The notes under the pieces were generated by a model, which worked only from the letters and a program-made list of their open reading frames with translations, had not been told where the DNA came from and made no database searches. 64,000 nucleotides of DNA from a virus. Positions 52,485 to 60,294 of this stretch are shown here, in pieces. The position numbers were made by a program, and so were the translations under genes. The number at the start of each line of letters is the position of its first letter. The stretch's first letter is position 1. Location: the IMG/VR virus record IMGVR_UViG_3300047546_000864, positions 1-64,000 of that record; one strand, 5' to 3'.

Positions 52485-53720
52485 ATGGGACCTGTGATTC
52501 AACTCCGACCTCACCAGCAACGTGCCCTTGACGCCCTTGCTAAGTACCTGAAGGGTCAAGTGATTATCCCTACTGGTGGTGGTAAGACCCTTGTGGGCAT
52601 CTGTGATGCAATGCGTGAGTTTCTGAAAGAGACTCCTCAGACGATTGTAGTTGTTGCTCCCCGCATTCTGCTTGCCGAGCAACTGTCTTCTGAGTATCTT
52701 GAGTTTATCACCAATGCTCAGGTGCTGCACGTCCACAGTGGTGAAACGCATCACCAAAGCACGACTCGCCCGAATGAGATCCGTAACTGGGTCGATCAAA
52801 CTCGCGGCAACAAACTAATCTTTACCACCTACAACTCCCTGCAACGTCTTCAGCAGGCAGATATTCACGTCAACACCATTTACTTTGATGAAGCGCACAA
52901 TTCGGTTCAGCGTAACTTTTTTCCAGCAACCGAGCACTTTGCTGCTACTGCTGACCGCTGCTATTTCTTCACTGCTACTCCTAAGCATTCTGCTACTATT
53001 TCCAAACCTGGGATGAACGATGGTGCTGTCTACGGGCAGGTCATCTGCAACGTTCCCGCTCCCGAACTGGTGGAGGGTGGTTTCATCGTTCCTCCTAAGG
53101 TTGTGGTGCAGCAGTTTGAGATGCTCTCTAAGGGTCAGATCGTTGCTGATGTTGACTGTGAGAACCTGATTCAGACTATTGATGCTCAGGAAGTGGGCAA
53201 GGTTCTTGTTTGCTCCAAGGCAACCAAACAGATTCAGAATCTGGTTTCCCAGACTGATTTCTGCAAGCAACTGGAGGATCGTGGTTTCTCTTGGATGTAT
53301 ATTACTTCTAAGACTGGTGCCGTGATTGATGGTCAGAAGGTTAACCGTGAGGTTTTCTTTGATACCCTGAGTGCCTGGGGTAAGGACAACGACAAGAAAT
53401 TCGTTGTGCTTCACCACAGCATTCTCTCTGAGGGAATCAACGTTTCTGGTCTGGAAGCGGTGCTGTTTATGCGCTCTATGGACTACATCGGGATCTCTCA
53501 GACCATCGGGCGCGTGATCCGCCTGCACAAGGACGACGCAGAGGCGCTCAGGAGCGGCAGGATTGCCCCTGGTGCCCTTGGAGACTACACCAAGTCCTTT
53601 GGACTGGTCTGCATCCCTGTGTACTCTTCTGTGGGCATCAGCACCGCTAAAAAGGTGCAGGCGGTGGTGGACACCGTGTTCGAGCAGGGTCAGCCCGCCA
53701 TCAGTGTTGTAAAACGCTGA
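52485..53720 (+). CDS. DEAD/DEAH-box SF2 helicase (411 aa)
   Basis: Motif I PTGGGKT (residues 29-35), Ia VVAPRILLAEQL, II DEAH (135-138), III TATP (163-166), and VI QTIGRVIR (339-346). Unwinds DNA or RNA with ATP; may be a UvsW-like recombination or a host-derived helicase, but lacks the N-terminal UvsW region. GC-rich 3' part and G/C-ending codons differ from its neighbours. Confidence 0.9.
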   Translation: MGPVIQLRPHQQRALDALAKYLKGQVIIPTGGGKTLVGICDAMREFLKETPQTIVVVAPRILLAEQLSSEYLEFITNAQVLHVHSGETHHQSTTRPNEIRNWVDQTRGNKLIFTTYNSLQRLQQADIHVNTIYFDEAHNSVQRNFFPATEHFAATADRCYFFTATPKHSATISKPGMNDGAVYGQVICNVPAPELVEGGFIVPPKVVVQQFEMLSKGQIVADVDCENLIQTIDAQEVGKVLVCSKATKQIQNLVSQTDFCKQLEDRGFSWMYITSKTGAVIDGQKVNREVFFDTLSAWGKDNDKKFVVLHHSILSEGINVSGLEAVLFMRSMDYIGISQTIGRVIRLHKDDAEALRSGRIAPGALGDYTKSFGLVCIPVYSSVGISTAKKVQAVVDTVFEQGQPAISVVKR

Positions 53721-53735
53721 GTTTTCTGCTACAAT
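53707..53735 (+). promoter_or_regulatory. Sigma70 promoter TTGTAA-17-TACAAT with extended -10
   Basis: -35 at 53707-53712, TGC-TACAAT at 53730-53735, spacer 17 bp. It overlaps the helicase end and precedes the small-gene cluster; AAGGAG and ATG at 53761 follow. Confidence 0.65.
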
Positions 53736-53760
53736 ATCCAAACACACAAGGAGAAATCCA

Positions 53761-53904
53761 ATGCGCTGCAAAGTCCAACTCTACGTCGCTGGTAAGGTCT
53801 TTTATGAGGAAGTGGAAGCACGGGACTATCAGGATGCTAGGAAAACTGCTCTCGCCCGCAATCCAAGTGCTAAGGTCATTTCTGTGAACGCTGTGATGAA
53901 ATGA
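53761..53904 (+). CDS. Unknown small protein (47 aa)
   Basis: CKVQLYVAGKVFYEEVEARDY and DARKTALARNPSAKVISV. Strong AAGGAG Shine-Dalgarno. First of the tiny early genes; overlaps the next by 4 bp (ATGA). Not recognised. Confidence 0.72.
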   Translation: MRCKVQLYVAGKVFYEEVEARDYQDARKTALARNPSAKVISVNAVMK

Positions 53905-54134
53905 ACGTTCAAAACGAAGGTATTTTGAATGCAAAACCAGGCAATCCAAATGGTTATGTGACTAAAGATGGTATGTGGGCTGCTGTTCCGTTTGGTAAAA
54001 AGTTTATGATTCTTCACAACGGGCAGCAGGTTCATACTGCAAACAATTACAATTCTGCTAGGTCTTACATTGCAAAAGAGGTTAAATCCTCAAAGAAAAA
54101 GAAAACTGCTACCCTAGAGGCATTCATTCATTAA
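53901..54134 (+). CDS. Unknown small protein (77 aa)
   Basis: NPNGYVTKDGMWAAVPFGKKFMILHNG and a basic C-terminus (KSSKKKKTATLE). Not recognised. Overlaps the preceding stop. Confidence 0.7.
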   Translation: MNVQNEGILNAKPGNPNGYVTKDGMWAAVPFGKKFMILHNGQQVHTANNYNSARSYIAKEVKSSKKKKTATLEAFIH

Positions 54135-54179
54135 AAAATTATAAACACAGTTAAATAATAGAAGAATAGGAAAAAACCT

Positions 54180-54365
54180 ATGGTTGTTCTACTTGCATCA
54201 ACCATTATCTCCTGCAGCGATGCATTGAATATTATTCATCGCGTCACAAAAATTGTCGGATTGACCGAATCTCAAAAAACTGAGATTGTTCGGGAGATTC
54301 GTAAAGTTATCCCCTCTTGCCCTGTTAGAGTAACCAAAGATGACCCAAGAAGACCAAGTAGATAA
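54180..54365 (+). CDS. Unknown small protein with lipoprotein-like start (61 aa)
   Basis: VVLLASTIISC could be a lipoprotein signal with C12 (LxSC), but the box is not canonical. The remainder is helical and basic (ESQKTEIVREIRKVIP). Not recognised. Confidence 0.6.
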   Translation: MVVLLASTIISCSDALNIIHRVTKIVGLTESQKTEIVREIRKVIPSCPVRVTKDDPRRPSR

Positions 54366-54513
54366 GTGGAATCGTGGTTTGACCTTGTTTGAAGAGAGTG
54401 TATTGAAACCTGATGCTGAGCTTCGCAATTGTGCTCATAATCAGAAATGTTACAATGAACTCATGGCAGTGCGTGAGAATGTGCTAGAATACCTCAAAAC
54501 TCTAAGACAATGA
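54340..54513 (+). CDS. Unknown small protein (57 aa)
   Basis: MTQEDQVDKWNRGLTLFEESV, then CAHNQKCYNEL and a helical end. Overlaps both neighbours (26 bp upstream, 4 bp downstream). Not recognised. Confidence 0.65.
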   Translation: MTQEDQVDKWNRGLTLFEESVLKPDAELRNCAHNQKCYNELMAVRENVLEYLKTLRQ

Positions 54514-54743
54514 GTGTATCATACATTTACTTTGTTATATTTTTTTGTATTGCTTACCTGATTATTACAGATCAATCAGTAGCGAGGGCATTTTATATGC
54601 TGTCTCAACTTGCACAAGTTCAATACGAAAAAACAAAGTGGTGGATACTTCACAACCCTGCAAATCCAATTGTAAAGTATTTGATATGGCGTAGGTCTAT
54701 GAAACTCGCAAAAGAGTTAATGGACGAATATCAAAATAAATAA
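54510..54743 (+). CDS. Small membrane protein (77 aa)
   Basis: One membrane segment near the N-terminus (YIYFVIFFCIAYLII, residues ~5-20), then charged helix with WWILHNPANPIVKYLIWRRSMKLAKEL. Overlaps the previous stop by 4 bp. Function unknown. Confidence 0.68.
   Translation: MSVSYIYFVIFFCIAYLIITDQSVARAFYMLSQLAQVQYEKTKWWILHNPANPIVKYLIWRRSMKLAKELMDEYQNK
54736..54742 (+). promoter_or_regulatory. T4-type late promoter motif ATAAATA
   Basis: Overlaps the end of the membrane protein gene and lies 21 bp before the ATG at 54764, though the rest of this region looks early. Confidence 0.4.
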
Positions 54744-54763
54744 TCTTATATCTGGTAATACAT

Positions 54764-55078
54764 ATGCTCTCTACACAATATCGCCTGCGTCTTGAAGCAA
54801 TCTGCGAAAAGATTGTAAAAGGTGAAGAGGTGAGTTTAGAAGATATGATTTGGGCAGAAAAACTTGCAAAATCAAACCGCTCTGCCGCCACAATACTCCG
54901 TCAGGCAAGGAGAAAAGCAGAAAATCCTGATATGGATGAGATGGATGACTTTCTCAACCAATTAGATCTTGGTGGAATGGGTCACGAAAGATTTGGTAAA
55001 AGATGTTTTGAAAGTGTAGATGATATGATAGACTGGTGGACAGAAGACAAACCAGATGATTGGAGACAGCGTGACTGA
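54764..55078 (+). CDS. Unknown protein (104 aa)
   Basis: Helical: RLEAICEKIVKGEEVSLEDMIWAEKLAKSN, then ATILRQARRKAENPDMDEMDDFLNQL and an acidic end. Not recognised. GTG-type overlap with the next gene. Confidence 0.68.
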   Translation: MLSTQYRLRLEAICEKIVKGEEVSLEDMIWAEKLAKSNRSAATILRQARRKAENPDMDEMDDFLNQLDLGGMGHERFGKRCFESVDDMIDWWTEDKPDDWRQRD

Positions 55079-55262
55079 AACATTCAAACAAACATCAGAC
55101 AAACTGTATGACCGACATATCTACAAGTTGGTCTATAGTAATGGGCAAGAAGTGATTTACGATAACTATCAGGATGTGCAGGAGTCTTGGTGGAACACTC
55201 CATCAGACTTTGTGAGTCATATTGAAGTTCTGGATAAAAAAGACAAAAAAGGATTTGGTTGA
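55071..55262 (+). CDS. Unknown small protein (63 aa)
   Basis: GTG at 55071 with GGAG at 55061; ATG 55056 is an alternative. YDRHIYKLVYSNGQEVIYDNYQDVQ suggests a short beta-hairpin domain. Not recognised. Confidence 0.6.
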   Translation: MTETFKQTSDKLYDRHIYKLVYSNGQEVIYDNYQDVQESWWNTPSDFVSHIEVLDKKDKKGFG

Positions 55263-55264
55263 TT

Positions 55265-55546
55265 ATGAAAATCTTTCAAGTTGCAAAATGGGGTGTGAGA
55301 GAAGATTATGGTAAAGAGTGGTATCTAGCACTTTTTCTTACAGAACGATACTCACTTCTTCAGGTTGCAATTGATTATGGTGAGTATGGGAAGTGGATTG
55401 AGTTTCCTTATCTTCAAATCTCTATGGGATATGGTAAGTTGTTCTCCTGCTTATTTTCTATTGGTAGGGTAGGTTTCACTTTTGATATTGCTGGTAGAAA
55501 CTGGCGGGATGAATTGTTCTATGTCCAAAAAGATGAACTGGTTTGA
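55265..55546 (+). CDS. Unknown protein (93 aa)
   Basis: ATG 55265 preferred over TTG 55259. IFQVAKWGVREDYGKEWYLALFLTER and several aromatic-rich strands (YGKLFSCLFSIGRVGFTFDIAG). Not recognised. Confidence 0.65.
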   Translation: MKIFQVAKWGVREDYGKEWYLALFLTERYSLLQVAIDYGEYGKWIEFPYLQISMGYGKLFSCLFSIGRVGFTFDIAGRNWRDELFYVQKDELV

Positions 55547-55883
55547 GTATTACATTGGTCACTGCTTTCAAACAGGGTGGCGTGAGATGTGGAATAATTT
55601 CAAGATGTGGAGAGACCTCATCAGTGGAAATTATGCAGATTATGCCCTACTTCCAACCGATGACCCTTATGAAGAATGTTATCAATGGTTCTGGACAAGT
55701 ATCAACCTTGATGAGACTTATCCAAAAGAGTTTCTTGAACATCTGATGGAAATGTGTGATAGAATTGATAGAGGAGAAGAGAAACTCATTCCATTAGATG
55801 AAGATTTCTTTGAACGAATAAAAGAACTCACTGATGGAATTGATGTGGATTTAGATGAAGAACTACCCGACGAGGACACTTGA
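55521..55883 (+). CDS. Unknown acidic protein (120 aa)
   Basis: The ATG at 55521 lies inside the previous gene. MNWFEYYIGHCFQTGWREMWNNFKMWRDL, then very acidic (DGIDVDLDEELPDEDT). Its stop overlaps a terminator cassette. Not recognised. Confidence 0.65.
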   Translation: MSKKMNWFEYYIGHCFQTGWREMWNNFKMWRDLISGNYADYALLPTDDPYEECYQWFWTSINLDETYPKEFLEHLMEMCDRIDRGEEKLIPLDEDFFERIKELTDGIDVDLDEELPDEDT

Positions 55884-55894
55884 AGAACCGTCAC

Positions 55895-55931
55895 AAGGGC
55901 ACTTGATTTCAGGTGCCCTTTCTGGTATTAT
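55895..55931 (+). promoter_or_regulatory. Terminator-promoter cassette (PeSL-like)
   Basis: AAGGGCAC (55895-55902), a 10-nt loop with TTGATT (55903-55908), GTGCCCTT (55913-55920) and TATTAT (55926-55931), spacer 17 bp. The loop holds the -35, so the stem ends one unit while the same segment starts the next. Confidence 0.7.
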
Positions 55932-55952
55932 ACTCTCATAAGCAACAAACCA

Positions 55953-56360
55953 ATGACTTACAAGGCAAAACTTCGTGTGCATTTTGACGCTGAATGGACT
56001 CCTACCTATGGTGGGTCTGGAATTTATGATGATGAAAGTCTTCCAGAAGAGCATTATACTTTTGAGATTTCTACCGAAGACATTAACAGCATTCAATTGT
56101 TCCGTTTCTTTGGAACGATTGCTCGCACAATGGGTCATAGTGAGCAAGGTATTATGAAAGGTGCCTGTGCCCTTGCCTTCAATGATATGCGAAGTCCTGA
56201 AGAAATGCGTAAGGTTGCTGATGAATTTGACCTGACTGTGAATGAGGACTTGGAGAAAAAGTTTCAAGACTGGAAACAGCGTGATGAAGACTGGGCACGA
56301 TTGAAAAAGGGTCCGATGGGAACTGTCCTGACTGATGAGGAAGATGAAGAAACTACCTGA
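55953..56360 (+). CDS. Unknown acidic protein (135 aa)
   Basis: AKLRVHFDAEWTPTYGGSGIYDDE, then EEHYTFEISTEDINSIQLFRFFGTI and an acidic end (TDEEDEETT). Not recognised. First gene after the PeSL-like cassette. Confidence 0.66.
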   Translation: MTYKAKLRVHFDAEWTPTYGGSGIYDDESLPEEHYTFEISTEDINSIQLFRFFGTIARTMGHSEQGIMKGACALAFNDMRSPEEMRKVADEFDLTVNEDLEKKFQDWKQRDEDWARLKKGPMGTVLTDEEDEETT

Positions 56361-56505
56361 TAAAAGAGAACTTGATATTATGTGGGCAGTGGCGACCAGT
56401 ACCAGTATTGAAACTGGTACAAGACCCCACTACGGGTTTGCCCAGATGCTGTATGATGAACTTATGGACATCAAACCTCCTGTGAATCTTGGAGAACTAA
56501 AATGA
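56344..56505 (+). CDS. Unknown small protein (53 aa)
   Basis: MKKLPDKRELDIMWAVATSTSIETG and a helical end. Overlaps 17 bp with the previous gene and 4 bp with the next. Not recognised. Confidence 0.65.
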   Translation: MKKLPDKRELDIMWAVATSTSIETGTRPHYGFAQMLYDELMDIKPPVNLGELK

Positions 56506-56678
56506 ACTACCTTTGTTTTGTTGATGGTCTGCTAGAATTTGCTAGTTCAGACCCTTCTTCTTTCGCACACTACCAGTTAGTGTATGCCGAAGAGCACAAG
56601 AATGCTGATGTTCAGTATCTTACTCTCACTGACGAAGAGTATGATGAAATGTTTCCTTATGAGGAGGATGAAGAGTGA
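56502..56678 (+). CDS. Unknown acidic small protein (58 aa)
   Basis: NYLCFVDGLLEFASSD, then YAEEHKNADVQYLTLTDEEYDEMFPYEEDEE. Not recognised; the acidic end recalls neighbours. Confidence 0.65.
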   Translation: MNYLCFVDGLLEFASSDPSSFAHYQLVYAEEHKNADVQYLTLTDEEYDEMFPYEEDEE

Positions 56679-56932
56679 GGTTTCGTGATGTAGAGTTCCG
56701 TTGGAGTGAATTCAACAAAAAGTATGAACTCGTAAAGTGGTATAAGGACAGCAACGACAAAGAGTTATGTTATGTTGTTGCTTTCTTTGATGAAACCAAA
56801 GAAGGTTATGATATGAGAACTGTTGGTGATAGATTCTTTGAGGATAAAGATGCTTGGTTTGTTGGAAAACACGCACTTGCATTTTTGAATGATATGTTTT
56901 ATGAACTCCAAAGAGAAGAGGAACTGAAATGA
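56675..56932 (+). CDS. Unknown protein (85 aa)
   Basis: GTG start with ATGA-like overlap. RFRDVEFRWSEFNKKYELVKWY, CYVVAFFDETKEGYDMRTVG, then helix. Short beta-alpha domain; not recognised. Confidence 0.66.
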   Translation: MRFRDVEFRWSEFNKKYELVKWYKDSNDKELCYVVAFFDETKEGYDMRTVGDRFFEDKDAWFVGKHALAFLNDMFYELQREEELK

Positions 56933-57225
56933 CTTACCAACTCAATCCAGAAGCAAAAGCATTCTCATACACTCGTGAGGAACTCTTTGAGTGTATCACT
57001 AAAATTGTAGCACATCCCCATAAGACCATCACAGAACACGACCAATCCCGTGCCCTTGCTATTATGGTAGTATTTGATGATTACTTCACCAATTACACAG
57101 AAAGTGATAATAATGGTGGGTATTGTGTGTATGAACGGGATGCTACTGACCTCACTGATTTCGTAAGGTTCAAACTTGGTATTGATGATTATGATGGTGT
57201 TGATGTTGATGAGGTATTGAAATGA
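56929..57225 (+). CDS. Unknown protein (98 aa)
   Basis: MTYQLNPEAKAFSYTREELFECITKIV, then YERDATDLTDFVRFKLGIDDYDG. ATGA overlaps on both sides. Not recognised. Confidence 0.66.
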   Translation: MTYQLNPEAKAFSYTREELFECITKIVAHPHKTITEHDQSRALAIMVVFDDYFTNYTESDNNGGYCVYERDATDLTDFVRFKLGIDDYDGVDVDEVLK

Positions 57226-57422
57226 AACTTACAGCACACGAACTCGCAGTTATTATTGATACACTCAACCATTCTCTAACAGTATCAAACTGGAATGGAT
57301 ACTATACTGCTAAATCAAGGGAGAATGTAAGGAATGTGATTGCTGGGATTATGGGTAGTATGAGTGTAGAGGTCATCATAGACAAACCAAACTTCACTAT
57401 TGATGCCGACGCAGGTATTTGA
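57222..57422 (+). CDS. Unknown small protein (66 aa)
   Basis: LTAHELAVIIDTLNHSLTVSNW, a helical start, then NVRNVIAGIMGSMSVEVI. Not recognised. Next gene follows after one base. Confidence 0.64.
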   Translation: MKLTAHELAVIIDTLNHSLTVSNWNGYYTAKSRENVRNVIAGIMGSMSVEVIIDKPNFTIDADAGI

Positions 57423-57423
57423 A

Positions 57424-57648
57424 ATGACTAAAAACTACCGCATCAAAAAAGTAACAGACGGACACTCAACCAGATACTATCCACAACACAAAAGATTTGG
57501 ATTGTTTTGGTATAATCTATTTGTAGACGAATATAGGGATGGTGATTATTCTACATTTGAAGAAGCACAGTGGCACCTTTGTAACTATTTGAGGAAACCT
57601 GTGATTGAGTATTTGTCCTTTGATTGTGATTATGGAGAATCCCAGTGA
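57424..57648 (+). CDS. Unknown small protein (74 aa)
   Basis: NYRIKKVTDGHSTRYYPQHKRFGLFW and FEEAQWHLCNYLRKPVIEYLSF. Start set at ATG 57424; an upstream frame start would overlap the previous gene. Not recognised. Confidence 0.62.
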   Translation: MTKNYRIKKVTDGHSTRYYPQHKRFGLFWYNLFVDEYRDGDYSTFEEAQWHLCNYLRKPVIEYLSFDCDYGESQ

Positions 57649-57863
57649 CTGATCTAAAGCTCTGTAAAGATTGTAAGTGGTATAAGAAAGATTGGTTTGA
57701 ACATCTTACTGGTGGTGGAGACCGATTTGACTTATGCTTCAATCCAGTATTGAGTGAAAATCTGGTGACTGGAAAAGTCAAAGGTGGTCGTTTTTGTGAT
57801 TTGATGAGACGAACTTATGGTAAATGTAGTGAAGAAGGTAAGTATTGGGAGGCACGGAAATAA
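57645..57863 (+). CDS. Small cysteine-rich, zinc-ribbon-like protein (72 aa)
   Basis: CKDCKWYKKDW near the start, then further cysteines (DLCFNP, RFCDLM, GKCSEE). Four to five cysteines suggest a zinc site. GTG start at 57645. Function unknown; such ribbons occur in DNA-associated phage proteins. Confidence 0.63.
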   Translation: MTDLKLCKDCKWYKKDWFEHLTGGGDRFDLCFNPVLSENLVTGKVKGGRFCDLMRRTYGKCSEEGKYWEARK

Positions 57864-58063
57864 TGAAAGTATATGATTACCGAATTGTAGAAGACCTCAA
57901 TTTAAAAACTTTGAAACCTTATTTTTTTATTCAAAGATATAGTATTAAAGACCAAAAGTATTTTCTTTATTCAGATGCTATATTCCAAACACTTGAAGAA
58001 GCACAAGATGCAATACGACTACTGAGAAAATACAAAGAACCTTTATATCATTATGTGGAGTGA
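57863..58063 (+). CDS. Unknown small protein (66 aa)
   Basis: ATG 57863 with GGAGG ten bases upstream. KVYDYRIVEDLNLKTLKPYFFIQRYSIKD and a helical EEAQDAIRLLRK end. Not recognised. Confidence 0.65.
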   Translation: MKVYDYRIVEDLNLKTLKPYFFIQRYSIKDQKYFLYSDAIFQTLEEAQDAIRLLRKYKEPLYHYVE

Positions 58064-58069
58064 TTGAAA

Positions 58070-58237
58070 ATGATTGAAGTTGAAAAGCAGTATAAACTCA
58101 CACTCACAGAAGACCAAGCACGACAACTTTATGATCTTCTAAAATTAGAAAAAGATCGTGGTCATATGACTACTGACCACGACATTATATTGGTGTATAA
58201 TGAACTGAGAAAACTCTTTGATACTGGAATACGATGA
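58070..58237 (+). CDS. Unknown small helical protein (55 aa)
   Basis: KQYKLTLTEDQARQLYDLLKLEKDRG; short, helical, charged. Stop/start overlap TGATG with the next gene. Not recognised. Confidence 0.64.
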   Translation: MIEVEKQYKLTLTEDQARQLYDLLKLEKDRGHMTTDHDIILVYNELRKLFDTGIR

Positions 58238-58803
58238 TTGAACCACAAGGAACACTAAAAATAGGGACATCGGGGTATAAACTCAATCCAGAGAAACTCA
58301 AAGGAGCATCTCAAAGTATTCTTCCTTATTTGCTTGGGTTTATTTACTTCAACAAAGATTATGAGCATTTTGATGTAATTAAACCATACTTGGATATTCC
58401 AGAACCTCCTAAAACTCTGGATGAAATCCAACAAGAGTTTGATGAGAAGATTGGTGCTCAGATAGAGAAGTTCAAAATGTGCTCTAAATGGTCAAGAGAA
58501 CATGCCGAGGAGAGATACAACCGAAAGTTTGATAGGATTTTTGAGAAATTTGAATACGCAAAGGAGCACGGACATTTTCCACCTGAACTAAAACTTGCTT
58601 ATACAACAACTGGATTGACTGCTTATACTAGTCCTTATACTGAAACCTCTTTTGTAATCAAACAGGGAAATACTCATAAAGGTTATTATACGATTGGTAA
58701 TCAACGATATTTCAGGTATTATATGCCTGATAAACCTAATCGTTTGGTGAGGTTCTTTATGAAAACTTGTTTGGGCTTTGTGTGGATTGATGAGGCATTA
58801 TGA
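58234..58803 (+). CDS. Unknown protein (189 aa)
   Basis: PYLLGFIYFNKDYEHFDVIKPYL, a charged coil (EIQQEFDEKIGAQIEKFKMC), GNQRYFRYYMPDKPNR and a hydrophobic C-terminus. Largest of the unknown early genes here. Not recognised. Confidence 0.65.
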   Translation: MIEPQGTLKIGTSGYKLNPEKLKGASQSILPYLLGFIYFNKDYEHFDVIKPYLDIPEPPKTLDEIQQEFDEKIGAQIEKFKMCSKWSREHAEERYNRKFDRIFEKFEYAKEHGHFPPELKLAYTTTGLTAYTSPYTETSFVIKQGNTHKGYYTIGNQRYFRYYMPDKPNRLVRFFMKTCLGFVWIDEAL

Positions 58804-59096
58804 AAATCTACGCACTTTATTACAAAGACACTTTTGTTGTTGCTTTCCCCAATCGTGAGGATTGTGTGGAATATGGTAAGAAACATTATGATGGATGGGA
58901 TTGCAACATTCTGGAACGATGGATTTATGAGACCAAACAATACTCATTCTCTCAACCACTTACTCAACCAATCGCAGTTCCTTATACTCCTCCAATTCCT
59001 TTGAAAACTACACCCCATGAACCCAATATTTGGTGTGATGTAAAAGCACCAAAGGAAACTTATAGCAGCAGTCCTTTTGCACCAGGAACAAAATGA
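58800..59096 (+). CDS. Unknown proline-rich protein (98 aa)
   Basis: IYALYYKDTFVVAFPNREDC then a proline-rich stretch (QPIAVPYTPPIPLKTTPHEP). Not recognised. Overlaps neighbours by 4 bp on both sides. Confidence 0.63.
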   Translation: MKIYALYYKDTFVVAFPNREDCVEYGKKHYDGWDCNILERWIYETKQYSFSQPLTQPIAVPYTPPIPLKTTPHEPNIWCDVKAPKETYSSSPFAPGTK

Positions 59097-59326
59097 CTGA
59101 CGAACAACCAACCACCGCAAAAGTATCCGAAGAAGACTTTGAAAAGGTTATGGATGCAGCAGCACGACAAGAACTCGCAAAGAAATCATTTGAAGACCTC
59201 ACCAGAGATGAAAGAATTAAACTTGCTCTGGAAGAAGTTGATTGGATTGTAATTGGTGGACAGGATGGTCAAGAGTTTTATGGTTCTATTCAGTTTATTC
59301 GTAAAGTATTGAAGAGTTTCCGATGA
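59093..59326 (+). CDS. Unknown small protein (77 aa)
   Basis: VSEEDFEKVMDAAARQELAKKSFEDLTRDERIKLAL, then IVIGGQDGQEFYGSI. Helix plus a short domain. Not recognised. Confidence 0.65.
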   Translation: MTDEQPTTAKVSEEDFEKVMDAAARQELAKKSFEDLTRDERIKLALEEVDWIVIGGQDGQEFYGSIQFIRKVLKSFR

Positions 59327-59448
59327 ACACTTTAGACATTATCAAGTTTTTTGTTCCATATGCGGATAGAAACGACAAGGGAGAAGTCATTAGTTTGAAT
59401 ATTCCTTGGGGATTTTTTATTCTTGTAATTATTGCTTCTTTAATCTAA
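59323..59448 (+). CDS. Tiny membrane-anchored protein (41 aa)
   Basis: IKFFVPYADRNDKGEV, then a C-terminal membrane segment (PWGFFILVIIASLI). Stop and next start overlap as TAATG. Not recognised. Confidence 0.6.
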   Translation: MNTLDIIKFFVPYADRNDKGEVISLNIPWGFFILVIIASLI

Positions 59449-59810
59449 TGATTGATAAACACATAGATTATGTAAAAGTATCACAATACCTCAAAGAATT
59501 TTATGAGTGTGATAGAATACTGATTGATTTTCTTGAACTTGAAGGAAAAATGGTAGTTCATAAACATTCTTTTCTTCCTGGTGGAAAAATAGGAGGAAAA
59601 ACATCTTATGAAAAAGGTGTTGGATTTTTTGCTTTATCAACAGAAGAACTTTATAATATAAGAAAAAATGCTGGAAAACAAGGTTCAAAAATAACTAATT
59701 CTCAAAAATGGATGTGTCTTGAAACTGGGTTTATAACTACATCAGGGGCACTTACACGATACCAACAAAAAAGAAATATAGATACTTCTAAAAGAAAAAG
59801 AATATCATAA
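59448..59810 (+). CDS. Basic protein with endonuclease-associated-like C-terminus (120 aa)
   Basis: ATG 59448 overlaps the previous stop. The end SQKWMCLETGFITTSGALTRYQQKRNIDTS resembles a module I associate with phage homing endonucleases, but no HNH or GIY-YIG catalytic part is present. It may be a broken endonuclease or an unrelated DNA-binding protein. Confidence 0.5.
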   Translation: MIDKHIDYVKVSQYLKEFYECDRILIDFLELEGKMVVHKHSFLPGGKIGGKTSYEKGVGFFALSTEELYNIRKNAGKQGSKITNSQKWMCLETGFITTSGALTRYQQKRNIDTSKRKRIS

Positions 59811-59811
59811 A

Positions 59812-59868
59812 GACACTTTGAGAACTGGAATAAGGGCAGTTGATTTTGGATGCCCTTTCTGATATGAT
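59812..59868 (+). promoter_or_regulatory. Terminator-promoter cassette (PeSL-like)
   Basis: GACACTTTGAGAAC (59812-59825), AAGGGCA/TGCCCTT (59832-59838 with 59851-59857), TTGATT in the loop (59840-59845) and TATGAT (59863-59868), spacer 17 bp. Same design as 55895 and same opening as 52418. Confidence 0.72.
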
Positions 59869-59893
59869 ACTTTTATAAATTGAGAAAACTCTA

Positions 59894-60082
59894 ATGTCCC
59901 GAAAATGGACTGAAAACCCAGACGAAATCGTACTCCAAGACATTCAAATGTTTCACCTGGAAAGTATGAATGAACGCACACTTTGGATTGGTGTGTATAC
60001 TGAGGATGATAAAATCTATCACTTGAATATTTCTGCCGATGGTGATAAACTGCGTTACTATTGGAGTGATGAAACGCCGTGA
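59894..60082 (+). CDS. Unknown small protein (62 aa)
   Basis: MSRKWTENPDEIVLQDIQMFHLE, then TEDDKIYHLNISADGDKLRYYW. First gene after the cassette. Not recognised. Confidence 0.65.
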   Translation: MSRKWTENPDEIVLQDIQMFHLESMNERTLWIGVYTEDDKIYHLNISADGDKLRYYWSDETP

Positions 60083-60294
60083 GATTTGATAATCCAACAA
60101 AATGGGAAATCTTCCTTGAGGGTTTCCATAACTTCTGGAATTGTCTGGATTGTTATAATGATGGTGATACTTGGGGATATGATGAGTTCTGGGAAGGTTT
60201 ATCTTTGGGATGGTATATGGAATACATCTATCCTTATGATGACCCTTACAATATCATTATTTCAGATGAACGCAAGTTGAGGATAGGTCAATGA
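60079..60294 (+). CDS. Unknown protein (71 aa)
   Basis: GTG start (overlap GTGA). KWEIFLEGFHNFWNCLDCYNDGDTWGYD, tryptophan- and acid-rich. Not recognised. Confidence 0.63.
   Translation: MRFDNPTKWEIFLEGFHNFWNCLDCYNDGDTWGYDEFWEGLSLGWYMEYIYPYDDPYNIIISDERKLRIGQ

Noticed and set aside
52815-53771. 318-codon open frame on the minus strand
   Set aside because: Lies inside the helicase gene with intact motifs; the frame comes from its GC-rich codons.
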